The notes under the pieces are model-generated. The model was given only the letters and a program-made list of their open reading frames with translations, was not told the DNA's origin and did no database searches. Of a stretch of 64,000 nt of DNA, positions 35,301 through 50,300 are shown in pieces. Made by a program: the position numbers and the translations under genes. How positions within the stretch are numbered: the stretch's first letter is position 1; the number at the start of each line of letters is the position of its first letter. The stretch lies in assembly GCA_964019135.1 (NCBI GenBank), contig OZ025248.1, positions 48,105,670 to 48,169,669 of the forward strand. The letters run 5' to 3'. The stretch is from Arenicola marina (lineage: Eukaryota > Annelida > Polychaeta > Arenicolidae).

Positions 35301-38300
35301 GCAGCCAGGGAGCAGCTTAAGGCAGCCTGTATTATATAGCCATTACTGTGGAAGCGAAAACCGGAACAAGGACAAGGTTCAATACACTCGTCGAGAGGAC
35401 TGGTACAGGACTAACCGGCTAGTCAGTGCATTTTTATTCAAAGAAATGCACCCCTATTATTATGTGGAGGCAAGCCGGAGAACCAGTCTCTTGTACAATT
35501 CTGCCAGATAGTCACTAGTGGGTCATACCAATCTTTCATATACATATATTAAAGAAAGCAGAGAAATAGACGATCCAGCCTTTTAGGCATTAGACACACT
35601 CTAGAATAAAGCCCGCTATCTACTCTGAAACACAGGCAAGCAGAGGAACCAGCTATTACATCTGTTTCTCTGCACAGGCAAGCAGAGGAACCAGCTATCA
35701 CATCTGTTTCTCTGCACAGACAAGCAGAGGAACCGGCTATTACATCTGTTTCTCTGCACAGACAAGCAGAGGAACCAGCTATTACATCTGTTTCTCTGCA
35801 CAGACAAGCAGAGGAACCAGCTATTACATCTGTTTCTCTGCACAGACAAGCAGAGGAACCGGCTATTACATCTGTTTCTCTGCACAGACAAGCAGAGGAA
35901 CCAGCTATTACATCTGTTTCTCTGCACAGACAAGCAGAGGAACCAGCTATTACATCTGTTTCTCTGCACAAGCAAGCAGAGGAACCAGCTATTACATCTG
36001 TTTCTCTGCACAGACAAGCAGAGGAACCAGCTATTACATCTGTTTCTCTGCACAGACAAGCAGATGAACCAGCTATTACATCTGTTTCTCTGCAGAGACA
36101 AGCAGAGGAACCAGCTATTACATCTGCTTCTCTGCACAGGCAAGCAGAGGAACCAGCTATTACATCTGTTTCTCTGCACAGGCAAGCAGAGGAACCGTCA
36201 CGCTGTGGCAATCTTATACACTTCCTTCCGGTCGATTATTCACACATTCTCCAACGAAGGAAGGACAAACCGACCAGTCGGCAACATTGAGTGCCGGTTA
36301 TATATTTGACATAATATACAAATCCGTATTAACAATCCACTACAACATGCATTGCCAATATGAATGGATATATCGACCGTACACTAACCAGATTAGCTAA
36401 TTGCGCCCAAAGCCATGGCCCTCGCACATTCGCCACATTTAAAGTATGTACTAAATCTTGATTCTTCGTCAGTCCCTTTACAAAATTAAATAGGATCCTG
36501 CTTGAAATTTATAACAAAATGCTGGTGCATGTTGGGACCTTAGAATTTGGCTTGGTCTTCACGCAATGCCATCGACAAGGCCTACGAGGAACTTAAAGAG
36601 CCCGTGGCGCGAGGGCGTCTGACCTACTAATCCAGGGACACATATGGACAGACAGACTCCTGGTACGACGGATTCAATGTCAGAGCCAATGGGAGCCATC
36701 TGGATCTGGCAGTGTGCGGCTCGGCTCGGTAGCTTGGCGGCAGCTTCAGCCAAGACCCAGGTTTACCGAGCCTCGATCGGCTTGAAATACCAGACCGTCG
36801 AAAGTCTGTAGCGGCAGTAACCGGGGCCACATTGAAGCCGCCGAGTGGTTCTGCATGACTTTCACAGTGTTAGATTGTTTATCGCCCCAGAAGCGATTGG
36901 GCGGCAATAGTAAGGCTCTTATGTATTATATTATCATCATAGTTCTATAAATTAAGTTTACCACAATTGTAACTAATATTGCAGCCAGATCAACGGACCT
37001 TTTTCTTCATTAAATTTAAAGAAGAATTATTAAAATAGCATCAACTGATCCGATAATCGGATAACACTACAAAGTTACGACATGTTATCCATCGTCGACG
37101 TTCTTAAGCCCAACATACAATGCAAGTTAAGATGGGAGACCGAGAGTGGGAGTGGAGGAAGGGATGAGGGGGGGGGGGGGGGGAGGGGGTGCCATGAGTG
37201 ACTGATCCAGCCATGCAGCGAGGGAATTAATAATTAATTAATAATTAATAACATGATAATAATTAATAAACACCCAATGGATGCTCTAGACAGACACCCA
37301 ATGACAGACACTAACTATATATTGGGTGATATAATGACTCCTCCTGAGAAGAGATCCGGGCGAGAGTTTAAACCACAGAGGTCGAAAAGTGACTTGGGCA
37401 AAAATGGCGTACGTGACCAACTGGCGACGGTACGCCAGGTCGTCAGGTGAGATGACTTTTATGCCAGCTTTTAGTAAACATGAGAAATAACAAGCCCCCC
37501 CCCCCCAAAAAAAAACAGAGAAAAAGAACGTTTTTCATCACATTATGGAAACGCACTGAAATATACCACGTAAGCCTCCACAGCACGGCCGGCCAGAGAA
37601 CACAGATCTCCCGCTTCTCTGTCCTATTGAAGTAAGGTTAAGGGACCCAACATACCACTAAGGTCCGGGAACGTGGAGTTCACTCCAGTGCAAGACATTA
37701 TATGGTCCCGAATGGAAAATGTCAAAGTTAGGAGGACAAACGCCTAGCATTAACAAGTCATGAATCACAGGCCGGGCTAAGAATTTCCGGGTCGTTATAG
37801 CGCCGCCCTCTCCCAACCCGTCCTCCCACTACGCCCCATACCCTGGCCACCCTCGCTCCCCTGCCCCTCCCCCCACTACGCCCCGTACCCGCGCCACCCT
37901 CGCTCCCCTGCCCCTCCTCCCACTACGCCCCATACCCTCGCCACCCTCGCTCTCCTGCCCCTCCCCCCACTACGCCCCGTACCCGCGCCACCCTTGCTCC
38001 CCTGCCCAGTCGCCTTTTCCCGATCACCTCCCTGACACTGGCAATTCGACATTGACCGCAGTCTGGTCGACTTGGCGACACAGACCAGCGTACATGGGAG
38101 GTGTCGTATGCAGCGGGACTAAGACATGGGAGCCGCGGAAAGTTGGGGCGCTGGGGTTGGGGGGGGGGGGGGGGAGGGGGGCAGGGGGCGGGACGGCGGG
38201 GGTGCGAACAAACAACCTCCCAAGTATGCAATTGCTACATTTCTGGGTCTTGCCCAATGAAGGCGGAGTCCCGGAGTGATATGGCCATTACATGCGCTGG

Positions 38301-41300
38301 GCACACCCCTAGTGTTGTACAGAGAATGCCATAGCCCGGGGCTAGACACCACATCTGGGATGAGCTGCACATACATGAGTCATCGGTCAGTCTGCATAGC
38401 AAAAAGGGCTTGTAAACTACGTGGGACGAGATCTACATTTTTAGGGACGATTTGTGATCATAAACAGTGTGCCTTCTATGGAGAGTATTTTCCTGGCCAG
38501 CGGCAAACCAATAATTGTCGTTAAATCACGATTCCAAACTAGAGTGAAAAACTAACACAAAGACAGCTACAAACAAAGTTATCATTCAGGTGTGATCAAG
38601 GTATCGAAGCACACGAGCAGTGACATGTATATGACCTTGAATTCGCGGAATGGTCAAGGTCAAGTTAACGCCGAAGCGGAATTAGCCGTCCGCCGCAGTC
38701 GGCTTAACTGCCAGTCAAAAGAACCAGCCTACTAATAAAACAGCACACTGAGGGACTGTATGAGGATGGCTGGCTTGGATGAGGAGGGCGGGGTGGCGGC
38801 GAAGTGTCGGGGAGGGGGGGGGGGGGTGGCGGCGGTTGGGGATGGATTGGTTAAAGTACGCTCTGTAGGACCGGGATGGGGGGGGGGGGTGGCATTGGGA
38901 GGAAAGTACATAGCTAGTACCACGAACTTTGTCGAGAACAGTAAAAGCTTTCGCAGCAATTTAGCTTCTGATGGAAGATTCGCCGCAGACAGCCATCCCG
39001 ACATTTTAACACTAACCGCGGCGAGTTGCCCCCGAGGCAAAGGAGCAGAAAGAGTAGGCCACTGTCTTCGCCGGGCCGAAAAGAAAACCTTTCAGCTTGC
39101 AGCCCAGCAATACGAAGAGTGTAGACCGGAGACGCGCAGACACACGTATAAAGCCAGGTCTCTGTGCATACATACGCCATGTATAATGACATATATGTGT
39201 GTAACCAGCTGATGTGAGCCACGACCGAGGCTGTGCAGCCCCGCGTCCACCCACCATCACCAGCCCAGCAGACCAGCGAGACGGCGGGCAAGGCAAGCAA
39301 ACGGACAGTGCAAAGGAGGCAGACACGCTCACAGCGTAACGGCCCATCCGCTCCACGCCCTTCAACTATTACACACCAATTCGACCAGCCAAAGATCATA
39401 CAACGGGAATATAGACTTGTGTGATATAATAACGAAATCATGGAAGGATTATATTAACAAGAGAATGGCAAAGTTGTTCCTGGGTATCGCTTTGGTTTGC
39501 CATAAGGGGGCACCAGCGATGGACCGGGACAGACACGGATTAATTCCCGGCATCCTAGAAGGCCGTGGCGAGCTGGGGATGAAGATCAACAACAAAAACC
39601 GATCGGGCGTAAGCCGGACCAGGTAACTCTCATAACGAAGCGCTACCAAATGAAACACAAAATCGACGAGCGGCCTTAGCAGCCGGACGGAACAAGTTAA
39701 AAGTTCCGCTTGTAAGTCATCCAATTAAACGTAAGTATCAGTAATTATAGTAGTCAGGCGGCGATACGAGGTAACTTGCCCGTCGATGCCGCAGTACTCA
39801 AGAGTGACGCCGAGGTAGAGGTATCCGCGCTATGTTACTGGCCGGGCGTGCCCTCCCAAACAAGAACGGCCGCAAACAAGAACGGTCACAGAAGCAGTGG
39901 CAGTTGCAGAAGGTCCGATATGAGAAACAGGCAGAGCAATGGGTACTTGGTGGCTAACGCCCGCAGTTGAAATCCCTACCTGCTTCGAGTGCCGCCTGCT
40001 GGTATCTCTAAAGGCTCCCGAGTCTCAGAGAGAGAGAGACAGACAGACACACCACCACAAGACCCCGCACTATTGTTCAGAGAGACTGGTCGCCGAGGAG
40101 GGGCCGCTCGAAACAGACATGTGCATCTTGTGCCAGGGAGATAGGTAAGAAATAGGCATCCAATGCAAAAAGTGCCTGCCCCCTCACACTTCGATTGGGA
40201 TACCTGGAGCAAGCGGCTATAGGGATCGCTGGATCATCAGTGGGCAGTGTGCAAACCGCCCCCGTAACCAACCAACGTGAAAGCGACAAGGTTGCCGTGG
40301 TGGAGGGAGGCTGGGGAGGAACAACAACCGTCAGAAGCTGGATGGGGACGTGTGCAAAGTTTGTTTCCTTCCATCCCGCCGACCGGCCGGCTAAAGGACG
40401 TCAACGGCCCCATCACCGCAGAGAGTGGAGCGGGCCGTGTGCAAAATGGCCGGCGGCCGCCGAGGAGGTTGGTGCCGGTCCTCTACACAGGGGGGCGAGC
40501 AGGGAGCCAGCAGCCGTCTGCTTTCTCTGGCATTGATATATATGTATACAGGTTCGATGCTGTTTTGTTTTTCTTAGTTTCTTCTAATAGTACTTACAAC
40601 GAAAGCTTATCAGACTTATCAGAGTGATTCAGACAGTATTCCCCACAAATGTCTAGAATCCCTCACCGCCCCGTAAGCCACCTGAGAAAGCATTCCAAGA
40701 AAACTCCATCGACCTCGAGCCTCCAAGACAAATAACGAAATACTTTAAAACAGCTAAGAGTACAAATAATAGGAAAATAAGACAATTCCGTAACTAAAAT
40801 ATTATATTATCGTGCAGAACCGTTACCTTTCGGCTTTTAGTAACGTGAACCAAACCGAAATCCTTTCGGTATAGATCAAACGTCCCGAAAGCCCCTCGCA
40901 ATATGAGCCGCGGGGAGGGGGGATTGATTTAACCGTGGGAGATCGCTGGGATGGAAGAAAGTAAAAGAAAGTACGATAGAGGAATACAAAAACTGCATTT
41001 TCTTTTAGGAGACCTAGACCATGAAATCAGCGGGTGCGAAAATCCGCCCGGCTCGTGGCTGGGAATTCTCCGCCGGTGAGTGACTCAATCTAGTTGTATG
41101 CGGCCATAAGGAGAAGCCCGGCACGCGGCCCGATAGTCACATAGCCTGCGTGAATAAAACCGAGAATAGGCACCAACAGCGGCCCTCTGCCCGGCACCCA
41201 CCAGTCTTCAAATAGACCGGCACGTCTGACAGGGTTCGCATGTAACGAGCCCTTCCTGCCTTTAGGCATTCCCCCTCTCGCTCCGCACGGACTGAACACC

Positions 41301-44300
41301 GCAGAAGCAAGTCTATCCGATACGTTTCTCATGCAATTTGGCGGAAAGTCGCGGCGTGTAGCTCAAGCGTACTAGGTAGAGCCCGAACAGTGTCTGTGTA
41401 TGGGGCACGTGTTGATATAACGTACGTGGGCAGAACCTGGGACGCAGGGCCGAATACAACATATAATAGGTCGTAATAAGTTCCAGTTTTGCGCAAAAGA
41501 ACAGGGGCAGGTCCGGCAGGTTTATTGTTTACACAATGGGTGGGACTCCGTCTCGTAAATCAACAGAGCCCTGGTGCCGGCGGGCAGTCCTTGGACCAGT
41601 CCGGCTCTCGCCCAGGCGGATCCAGACCGCTGTGGGCCGCCACACTGTCTGGATCCCGGCTCGGCCCCCTCGGTCTCCCTCTCTCACTGTTCACCGCCCG
41701 CTGGTGGGCGCGCTGGCAAATATTTTTGCCCCGCGCCAAATTGGTTTCATGTGGCGTTTGTCTTTGGTGGCAGTTGTGTGAATCCGGATGTTTACTTTGA
41801 TTGATGAGTTTACAAGAGGCCAAATGTGAACACCCATATCATTTCCCACAAAAATTGCATAATCAAATTAGGTTTTAACACGATTTAACTTGGCGAAGAC
41901 AAAACGCACGGAATTGGCATGGGTTGCACGGTTGGAACAAATAGCGTCCGTGGTCTGACTGGGGGGCTACTCAATAAAAAGTGTCTGATTACCACAGGAA
42001 CGTTGCACGAATAAAAACGGTAGGAGAGACATTAAGTATGATTATGGATCAACAAATTTTTGCAAAATCCCTTATTAAATTCATATCGCTGCGTTACACC
42101 GGCTTCAAACGGTTGTCACACGTAACCATAAAAATTGTCCCAATTGTAAAAATGTCAGGAGGACTACATACAGACGAAGCATAACGGGTCCCACAATGAT
42201 GGCTAACATCATAATGAACTGGTGGCGGTTCGGCAGTCATAACGCACCCGTAACAACAGCTTTCTGGTTGAAATAAGGACGTCATGAAGAGTTAGAGTAC
42301 AACTATTGCGCGGGGTCACTCACAACGTGGGGGTCACAGTATTGTGAGGTCACTCACAGCGTGGGCTCACAGTATTGTGAGGTCACTCCCAGCGTGGGCT
42401 CACAATATTGTGAGGTCACTCCCAGCGTGGGGCGAGGCCGCCGTATTGTGAGGTCACTCCCAGCGTGGGGCGAGGCCGCCGTATTGTGAGGAATTAGCCA
42501 TTACGCTACATACCATTATATTCAGCAACAATGATGTACAGTACATACATTGTCTATTGCTATGGGCAAAGGACCTTACGTCCCGGACAGAATGATGACC
42601 TCTGTTGGGTAGAAATGCCATGTCAAGGAGCACAATTTTAAACTATCGTACCGCATACAGTACAGTATGCGCGATTTACACTGACAGGGTGAACATAAAA
42701 TACCGATAAACTAAAATAGACTGAATACATCGTGAAATTTTGTTTTATTGGTTAACCACTGGGAATGAAGCATACAAACTTTCTCCACGCCTGGTTCTTC
42801 CTGACATCTCTCCAGCGTATCAACTATTTTGAACGTCGTTAGCTGCCGCTCTATATATTCCATATTTGGAGGTTTATTTGGCGTATATCCCAACATGCTA
42901 CGTGAAGCATTCAATAGTGCCGTTCGGCTGGGAACAGTCTTGATACTAGATCAATGTATCAACGACACGAGAAGAAATCGCACTGGGCTTCTTAATGCTA
43001 AACGAGAAACATTTGAAACGGCGCAGTTCCTCAACAACGTTCATCTTGGTATGAGTTGAGACGGCCAAACTTTAAGATGGACATTTCAAGTGGACCGCGG
43101 ATCTCCAAAACAAGTACGGATGGGGTGGGGGGGGGGGAGGGGGGCACAATGCCCTTCATTTGCCCTTCAAGGAAAAGGAGCTCTTGGTACACATGACAAC
43201 AGCGATATAGTCTCCGACCATACCCTGATGGGCATGCCAGGCCAACATAGGAGGGTATAACTACCCCCACCCTCTCTCCCACAAACCTCCTAAGCCCCCC
43301 CCCCCCTGCACCACCTTCTCCTTCGCAGGACTCCGGGACAAGAGTTGTTAGTTTTCTGTTACATTGACAACAGTGGAGACCTTTGAACGCGTCCCTTCAC
43401 TTCACAAGGGACTGTTTATGTGGTCCGAACATGACAGCCTGCCTTTATTAAGAACCACCCGACGCCAGCCATCCGGCCACAATTACACATACAGACATAC
43501 ATATATATCCCGTCCATCCTGGCAGGGAGGCAGGCAGTGCTATTGAACAAACTGCCTCTGTCCTCCGTCCTGTCTCCGCAACACCGACACCCTAAACCTT
43601 CACCCCCCCCCCATCCCCCACCCCCCCCCCCTTGGACTGTCTCTGGTCCCAAGTCTCAGGGACCTGGTTGGCAACGATCCCGCATAAACCGGAACATCAC
43701 CAAAACGACATAGCGAAAAAAAGTCTGTCCACACAAACCCCTGTCCGACAAAGCAGGGAGCAAACAAAGCTACCCCACTGCTTTGTGTGCGGCGAAACCT
43801 GCAAGACAGAACGTCTGGCACACACAGCGGTGAGGAACACACACAACTTGTGCAGCCAGTACCGCACGTCTCCGTAGTGTAACCTGTGCAGTTGGTCTTG
43901 TCTTGCGTCGCCATCTAATGCGTCTTATCAAATGCCTTATAAAAGCAGATATAGAAAATTCATCAATCATCGACACGTGTCTGCTATTTTGCTAGGATCA
44001 TCCTTAGCCACTTTCTTCGGAAAATATGCTTAGCAGGCTGACTTCTTCATGAACGAGCACTTCTATCATTCGACTAATGCAAGACGTCAAAACAATGTAC
44101 GTTAAATAGGCATCAGGAATCACTTTAACGTCAACATAAGTATGTGTATCAAAATAAGCTGTTATCCCTAAAGAAAGGTTAACGTAAGCAAAGTTGCCAG
44201 TAAAGCCAACCATACGCCATCTGATTTACGACCTGAGTCGATCATCTAGCGTGAGGGAAAACTTTGAGGTGATAAGCAGCTCAAAAACTGGTCATTTTTG

Positions 44301-47300
44301 CCATCGCTGGCTCGCTCTAAATCGCGGAGTGGGAGAAAAAAGAACCGCACAAACAAGGGCGGGGGCTGTCTGTGTCTCGGCAAATTGTTAGATGTTATGG
44401 GATAAAATACCACCTGAGGTGGTCTGCATCTGCTAACAGCAACCGACATCAGATTGGTCCGCAGCTGATGCGCAGGGCCGACCCACTGGCGGCAGAAGGC
44501 GTGGGTGCTCTTGACGAATGGGAGCTACTTGCCTGGCATGTCCAGAGGCGCAAATACAGTTACCTCACCCACTGGTTAATGCAATTCTATATATTATAAT
44601 AGAAAATTAGAAACTCCAGGCTAGCGTGACTTCATAATGGGAAATATAGGTCTTGTGTGAGCATATAATAGAAAGTACTGGGAGCGCTCGTGTGAGAAAA
44701 TAATACACAATTTGACCGCGGTCTGATGTTGAAAAGCTTTGCAATTAGTGCATAGATTTGCAGAATGGTGGGCGGTATGCTGACACATGCGAACCAATCA
44801 AAGTAGGCAGGCATGGCAGCATGTGTCCCTTGACCCAATGTAGAACGTCGAATAAACCGGAAGCCGCTATGACGTATAAAAGCCGAGTAATGGCATTTGT
44901 AAAACTATGAAGTCATCGCGTCATGGTGACGTCATGACATGACGCATGGCACTGTCCAAATAATGAGACGCAAACGTTTTGCCCCACAACCCAAAACGTT
45001 GACCAGCACGGCGGTAGGACCATTAGCCCTTCAGATATGGCTTGACAAGATTACCGAAAAGTGCCAGAATCTGTATACTTTCTCATTGGGTTCCATTGCC
45101 ATGGAAACGGTTGATTGGTTGTGTATTCAGGACGCTTTAACCACTTTTGGTCATATCGCGTGACTGGGAGAAGGAAGGGAGAGTGGAGCCATGTCCCCGG
45201 GAATAACCACCTACTCTTTACGAAGAGAGAGGGTGGGTTTCCATGGCGACATGCCATGGAAAACGAACTAGAAAGCGAAACGGACACGCGTTCGCCGAAC
45301 ATCGAAAAACATAAAAAGTAACTTTGAAAAGATACGCTACCCTCTACGTGTAGGTAGGTAAAATTAACAATGTACGTGGCCATTTAAAGTATTCCTGGCT
45401 ATCAGTGCGTCATAAACCAACACACACCAGATCAACTTGCCCAAGGCGGTATTTAACAACAGGGGCACGTTATGACGCAATGAACCCTTTCGCTGCGGGA
45501 GAGTGGCCTAAGCACAGACATCCTACACGGTGGTACATACACTTACGGGGAGGTCGATGGACTGAGGGAAGGACGGGGAGCAAGGTGGACAGGCCCCAGA
45601 CGGAGAAGTAATATAATCGGGTGCATATTCGAATGTCAGCCCCGGGGTGGGGGGAGACGGCCGGGCGGCACGAGCCAGACCGGTGGGAGGCGGTATACGT
45701 GCCTAATGCCACGTCTCGGGGTGTCGGGATCCAAAACTCCAGGGGAGTCTCCAGATTCCGGGGTGGAGTAGGAGTATGATCGGGACCCGCACGAGGCAGA
45801 CTCTCTCTCCGTGGCCGATGAATCACCCGGCGGCCGCAGACAAGTAACATTCTCCTCAGCTTCAACCGAACTGTGCTGAACTGCCGGGAAATGCCACGGG
45901 TACCTTGGGAACGGGGGAGAATGGGCGAGACGGCGGGTGTGGCAGCTCAGCGTCCCGAGGGGAGCGAGGCCGGAGGGAAAGGGGGTGGAGGGAAAGGGGG
46001 TGAGGGGGGTTGACCCAGGGGCGGATCGGAACCAAAGACTGTGTGGGCAGGCGGCGGGTAGGGAGTACGATATGGCCAAAGGGCGAAGGTGCACTGAGAG
46101 GGGTGGGGTTTCAGATGGGCGTGTGGGTGTGAGGGGGGGGGGAGGTGATGCAATAATGCAATATGGCGAACTAGAGGGCCAGAGTTGTAGGATATTATAT
46201 GCGACTAGAAAATGCATTAAAACAATTTAGTCGTTCTTCTGCACTGAAGACATCAAAAACTCCGCCCTAATACCAGCTACGGTCCAAAAGACGAAAGAAG
46301 TAAGATCCAGCAATCCCACCGAGGACTGGTCAACATCCCGCCAGGCCACACCCTTGTCGCCGGCCACCAGTCCCACCGAGTACTGGTCAACATCCCGCCA
46401 GGCCACACCCCTATCGCCGGCCACCAGTGCCACCGAGTACTGGTCAACATCCCGCCAGGCCACACCCCTATCGCCGGCCACCAGTCCCACCAAGTACTGG
46501 TCAACATCCCGCCAGGCCACACCCCTATCGCCGGCCACCAGTCCCACCGAGTACTGGTCAACATCACTCTAGGCCACACCCCTATCGCCGGCCACCAGTC
46601 CCACCGAGTACTGGTCAACATCCCGCCAGGCCACACCCCTATCGCCGGCCACCAGTCCCACCGAGTACTGGTCAACATCCCGCCAGGCCACACCCCTATC
46701 GCCGGCCACCAGTCCCACCGAGTACTGGTCAACATCCCGCCAGGCCACACCCCTATCGCCGGCCACCAGTCCCACCGAGTACTGGTCAACATCCCGCCAG
46801 GCCACACCCCTATCGCCGGCCACCAGTCCCACCGAGTACTGGTCAACATCCCGCCAGGCCACACCCCTATCGCCGGCCACCAGTCCCACCAAGTACTGGT
46901 CAACATCACTCTAGGCCACACCCCTATCGCCGGCCACCAGTCCCCCCGAGTACTGGTCAACATCACTCTAGGCCACACCCCTATCGCCGGCCACCAGTCC
47001 CACCGAGTACTGGTCAACATCCCGCCAGGCCACACCCCTATCGCCGGCCACCAGTCCCACCGAGTACTGGTCAACATCCCGCCAGGCCACACCCCTATCG
47101 CCGGCCACCAGTCCCACCGAGTACTGGTCAACATCCCGCCAGGCCACACCCCTATCGCCGGCCACCAGTCCCACCGAGTACTGGTCAACATCCCGCCAGG
47201 CCACACCCCTACCGCCGGCCACCAGTCCCACCGAGTACTGGTCAACATCCAGCCAGGCCACACCCCTATCGCCGGCCACCAGTCCCACCGAGTACTGGTC

Positions 47301-50300
47301 AACATCCCGCCAGGCCACACCCCTATCGCCGGCCACCAGTCCCACCGAGTACTGGTCAACATCCCGCCAGGCCACACCCCTATCGCCGGCCACCAGTCCC
47401 ACCGAGTACTGGTCAACATCCCGCCAGGCCACACCCCTATCGCCGGCCACCAGTCCCACCGAGTACTGGTCAACATCCCGCCAGGCCACACCCCTATCGC
47501 CGGCCACCAGTCCCACCGAGTACTGGTCAACATCCCGCCAGGCCACACCCCTATCGCCGGCCACCAGTCCCACCGAGTACTGGTCAACATCCCGCCAGGC
47601 CACACCCCTATCGCCGGCCACCAGTCCCACCGAGTACTGGTCAACATCCAGCCAGGCCACACCCCTATCGCCGGCCACCAGTCCCACCGAGTACTGGTCA
47701 ACATCCCGCCAGGCCACACCCCTATCGCCGGCCACCAGTCCCACCGAGTACTGGTCAACATCCCGCCAGGCCACACCCCTATCGCCGGCCACCAGTCCCA
47801 CCGAGTACTGGTCAACATCACTCTAGGCCACACCCCTATCGCCGGCCACAAGTCCCACCGAGTACTGGTCAACATCCCGCCAGGCCACACCCCTATCGCC
47901 AGCCACCAGTCCCACCGAGTACTGGTCAACATCCCGCCAGGCCACACCCCTATCGCCGGCCACCAGTCCCACCGAGTACTGGTCAACATCCCGCCAGGCC
48001 ACACCCCTATCGCCGGCCACCAGTCCCACCGAGTACTGGTCAACATCCCGCCAGGCCACACCCCTATCGCCGGCCACCAGTCCCACCGAGTACTGGTCAA
48101 CATCCAGCCAGGCCACACCCCTATCGCCGGCCACCAGTCCCACCGAGTACTGGTCAACATCCCGCCAGGCCACACCCCTATCGCCGGCCACCAGTCCCAC
48201 CGAGTACTGGTCAACATCCCGCCAGGCCACACCCCTATCGCCGGCCACAAGTCCCACCGAGTACTGGTCAACATCCCGCCAGGCCACACCCCTATCGCCA
48301 GCCACCAGTCCCACCGAGTACTGGTCAACATCCCGCCAGGCCACACCCCTATCGCCGGCCACCAGTCCCACCGAGTACTGGTCAACATCACTCTAGGCCA
48401 CACCCCTATCGCCGGCCACCAGTCCCACCGAGTACTGGTCAACATCCCGCCAGGCCACACCCCTATCGCCGGCCACCAGTCCCACCGAGTACTGGTCAAC
48501 ATCCCGCCAGGCCACACCCCTATCGCCGGCCACCAGTCCCACCGAGTACTGGTCAACATCCCGCCAGGCCACACCCCTATCGCCGGCCACCAGTCCCACC
48601 GAGTACTGGTCAACATCCCGCCAGGCCACACCCCTATCGCCGGCCACCAGTCCCACCGAGTACTGGTCAACATCCCGCCAGGCCACACCCCTATCGCCGG
48701 CCACCAGTCCCACCGAGTACTGGTCAACATCCCGCCAGGCCACACCCCTATCGCCGGCCACCAGTCCCACCGAGTACTGGTCAACATCCCGCCAGGCCAC
48801 ACCCCTATCGCCGGCCACCAGTCCCACCGAGTACTGGTCAACATCCCGCCAGGCCACACCCCTATCGCCGGCCACCAGTCCCACCGAGTACTGGTCAACA
48901 TCCCGCCAGGCCACACCCCTATCGCCGGCCACCAGTCCCACCGAGTACTGGTCAACATCCCGCCAGGCCACACCCCTATCGCCGGCCACCAGTCCCACCG
49001 AGTACTGGTCAACATCCCGCCAGGCCACACCCCTATCGCCGGCCACCAGTCCCACCGAGTACTGGTCAACATCCCGCCAGGCCACACCCCTATCGCCGGC
49101 CACCCGTCCCACCGAGTACTGGTCAACATCCCGCCAGGCCACACCCCTATCGCCGGCCACAAGTCCCACCGAGTACTGGTCAACATCCCGCCAGGCCACA
49201 CCCCTATCGCCGGCCACCAGTCCCACCGAGTACTGGTCAACATCCCGCCAGGCCACACCCCTATCGCCGGCCACCCGTCCCACCGAGTACTGGTCAACAT
49301 CCCGCCAGGCCACACCCCTATCGCCGGCCACCAGTCCCACCGAGTACTGGTCAACATCCCGCCAGGCCACACCCCTATCGCCGGCCACCAGTCCCACCGA
49401 GTAAAGATCAACCCCGTGTTGATGACCCTCAACGATCTGATAATACGCCATCCATCAATGCGCCACCGTACGCACGTCGTCTGTCCATCATCTCTCCCAT
49501 CCATCCATCCATCCATCCATCCATCCATAGAGTCCGGCATCTCCAGTCTAAGACGGATTCGCCCCCTTCCCCTCATCCCCCTCCTCCCCTGTGGCGGGGC
49601 CCGCATGGCGTGCCGAGACGGGGGCTGGTAGCACCAAGCTGTCGCAAACGATGGGTGGGGGCGTGGGGAAGGGGATGGGTGTGTACCAGAAGTACTGCAT
49701 CAAACACAGTGCAGGGTGTATACCTACGTAGCTGTTACCATGGTTATCAATTCAGGATCCGATAAATCAGTCAATCGGAAACCAAATCTGAACAACACCG
49801 GAGCCAGGAACCAGTTGGAGATTTCAGCCCAGAGTTCCTGGAGCTAACCCAAGATATATGTCTGTATGCGTGTGTACGAAGTGTGGGTGGGTTTCAGCCA
49901 TAGCCCCCGGCGCCCCCAATACCAAGCCGTCAGGCAGTATCTGGGGGGGATTGGCAGGTTGCAATGGCGCTGGCGGTGGTACTCGTCCGGTGGATCGGCA
50001 CAACCCGGACGGGTATCCCGTCTGGCGGGGAAGAGCCAGACGCCTGATCCAGAACAGACCCCCACCCCCCACTTCCCCTCACGGCGGACATGGTTTCCGC
50101 TGACGCAGAGAGCGGATCTGGCATTTACCGTTATACCTTCTCCTCTATCAATCCAACCACCTCTCCCACCGACCCACCGTCGCCTCCCGCCCGCTGGTCC
50201 GCCATCAACAGGGCCCAGACCACAGCATGCCGTCAGAGCCTTGGCAGCCACGGCCAAGTACCGCGTGGTACCGGATCTCTTGTATCACACAACACGTGTC

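Larger units (their letters stand above)
23418..35600 (-). other. 3' third of intron 2
   Basis: No further LIM or PET exon was recognised. It holds the two candidate internal first exons (25.26-25.43 kb and 29.61-29.73 kb), a tRNA-like SINE remnant (24.79-24.88 kb), a 32-bp repeat (30.47-30.59 kb) and a 61-base hairpin (31.73 kb). From about 28 kb the sequence becomes GC- and CpG-rich with frequent G-runs. Confidence 0.6.

Noticed and set aside
46277..49765. Open frames of 1,109 (minus) and 1,112 (plus) codons
   Set aside because: Both are products of a 57-base tandem array whose period is a multiple of three; the peptides are one 19-residue unit repeated with no recognisable domain.
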